DNA of 5,881 nucleotides from Planctomycetota bacterium. GTDB taxonomy: Bacteria > Planctomycetota > Planctomycetia > Pirellulales > UBA7805. The notes below the pieces were generated by a model. It saw nothing but the letters and a program-made list of their open reading frames with translations. It ran no database searches and had not been told where the DNA came from. Where the stretch lies: NCBI GenBank assembly GCA_014237955.1, contig JABABY010000133.1, forward strand, positions 1 to 5,881, given 5' to 3'. The translations under genes were made by a program, and so were the position numbers. Positions 5,798 to 5,881 of the stretch are shown piece after piece. Every line of letters starts with the position of its first letter. Positions within the stretch are counted from its first letter, which is position 1.

Positions 5798-5881
5798 ACT
5801 CTTCGTTTGTGTTTTCCTCTTCTTTTCCATCCCATTGCTCTGGTCTTTCAAAATGAATTTCTCCCTTCAATTTATTTCGGA
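5718..5881 (-). CDS. Possible C-terminus of a convergent gene, open at the right edge
   Basis: A minus-strand frame is open from the right edge to a TGA at 5720-5718, giving 53 residues. The first part, [19 protein letters not shown] then [15 protein letters not shown], is acidic and protein-like. No family is recognised. The last 80 nt lie antisense inside the NtrC-type gene, over its helix-turn-helix and tail, an unusually long convergent overlap. The other two minus frames carry stops near the edge. Against it: a 53-codon open run occurs by chance fairly often, and the region is pyrimidine-rich on the plus strand, which alone produces E/K-rich frames in antisense. It could equally be non-coding. 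Confidence 0.35.
   Translation of the reverse strand, partial: RNKLKGEIHFERPEQWDGKEEENTNEEFIRVLKEYIEDPPSQVFSSSCRALFD
5785..5815 (+). terminator. Weak candidate terminator hairpin across the NtrC-type stop codon
   Basis: AAAACACGAA (5785-5794) can pair with TTCGT plus GTTTT (5802-5806 and 5811-5815), leaving a 4-nt bulge and the loop TGAACTC. The 3' arm runs into a T/C-rich tract (TTTTCCTCTTCTTTTCC). The stem is AT-rich and overlaps the stop codon, so it is weak by usual intrinsic-terminator standards. If the minus-strand frame here is real, this pairing may be incidental. Confidence 0.3.

Overview
The window is bacterial chromosomal DNA with compact genes on both strands. I think it comes from a planctomycete, or a close relative in the PVC group. 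This is an inference from three things: the style of the M32 peptidase, a very small lipoprotein ending in an ARQIEKNLGY tail, and a short orphan protein placed directly before a XerC-type recombinase. No 16S gene or other decisive marker is present. None of the clear genes shows signs of recent transfer.

Layout from left to right. Positions 1-870 (minus) hold the N-terminal 290 residues of an M32 (Taq-type) metallocarboxypeptidase, cut by the left edge just after its HEAGH zinc motif. Positions 1002-1229 (minus) encode a small probable lipoprotein. About 800 bases follow (roughly 1305-2105) without a convincing gene; they contain a perfect 18-bp palindrome and an unexplained open stretch. 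On the plus strand, 2106-2345 encodes a 79-residue orphan protein with a good ribosome binding site and a GTG start. It is followed 18 nt later by a complete tyrosine recombinase of the XerC/XerD type (2364-3263). Convergent to it, with 4 nt between the stop codons, is a NarL/LuxR-family response regulator (3268-3897, minus).

A regulatory region of nearly 500 bases (3898-4390) separates that regulator from a divergently transcribed NtrC-family, sigma-54-dependent response regulator (4391-5797, plus). The region holds a tandem duplication of the NarL-type gene's ribosome binding site, plausible promoters in both directions and several inverted repeats. At the right edge, an open minus-strand frame (5718-5881) may be the C-terminus of a convergent gene that overlaps the end of the NtrC-type gene.

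How the genes may work together: XerC would resolve chromosome dimers with a partner encoded elsewhere, and the small protein before it is probably co-transcribed. The two response regulators have no histidine kinase in the window and differ in mode: one should act at ordinary promoters and the other should activate sigma-54 promoters. Their divergent arrangement allows cross-regulation, but nothing in the sequence proves it. I see no defence system, CRISPR array, insertion sequence, tRNA or rRNA. The most unusual signals are in the leader of the NarL-type gene and in the two non-coding stretches.
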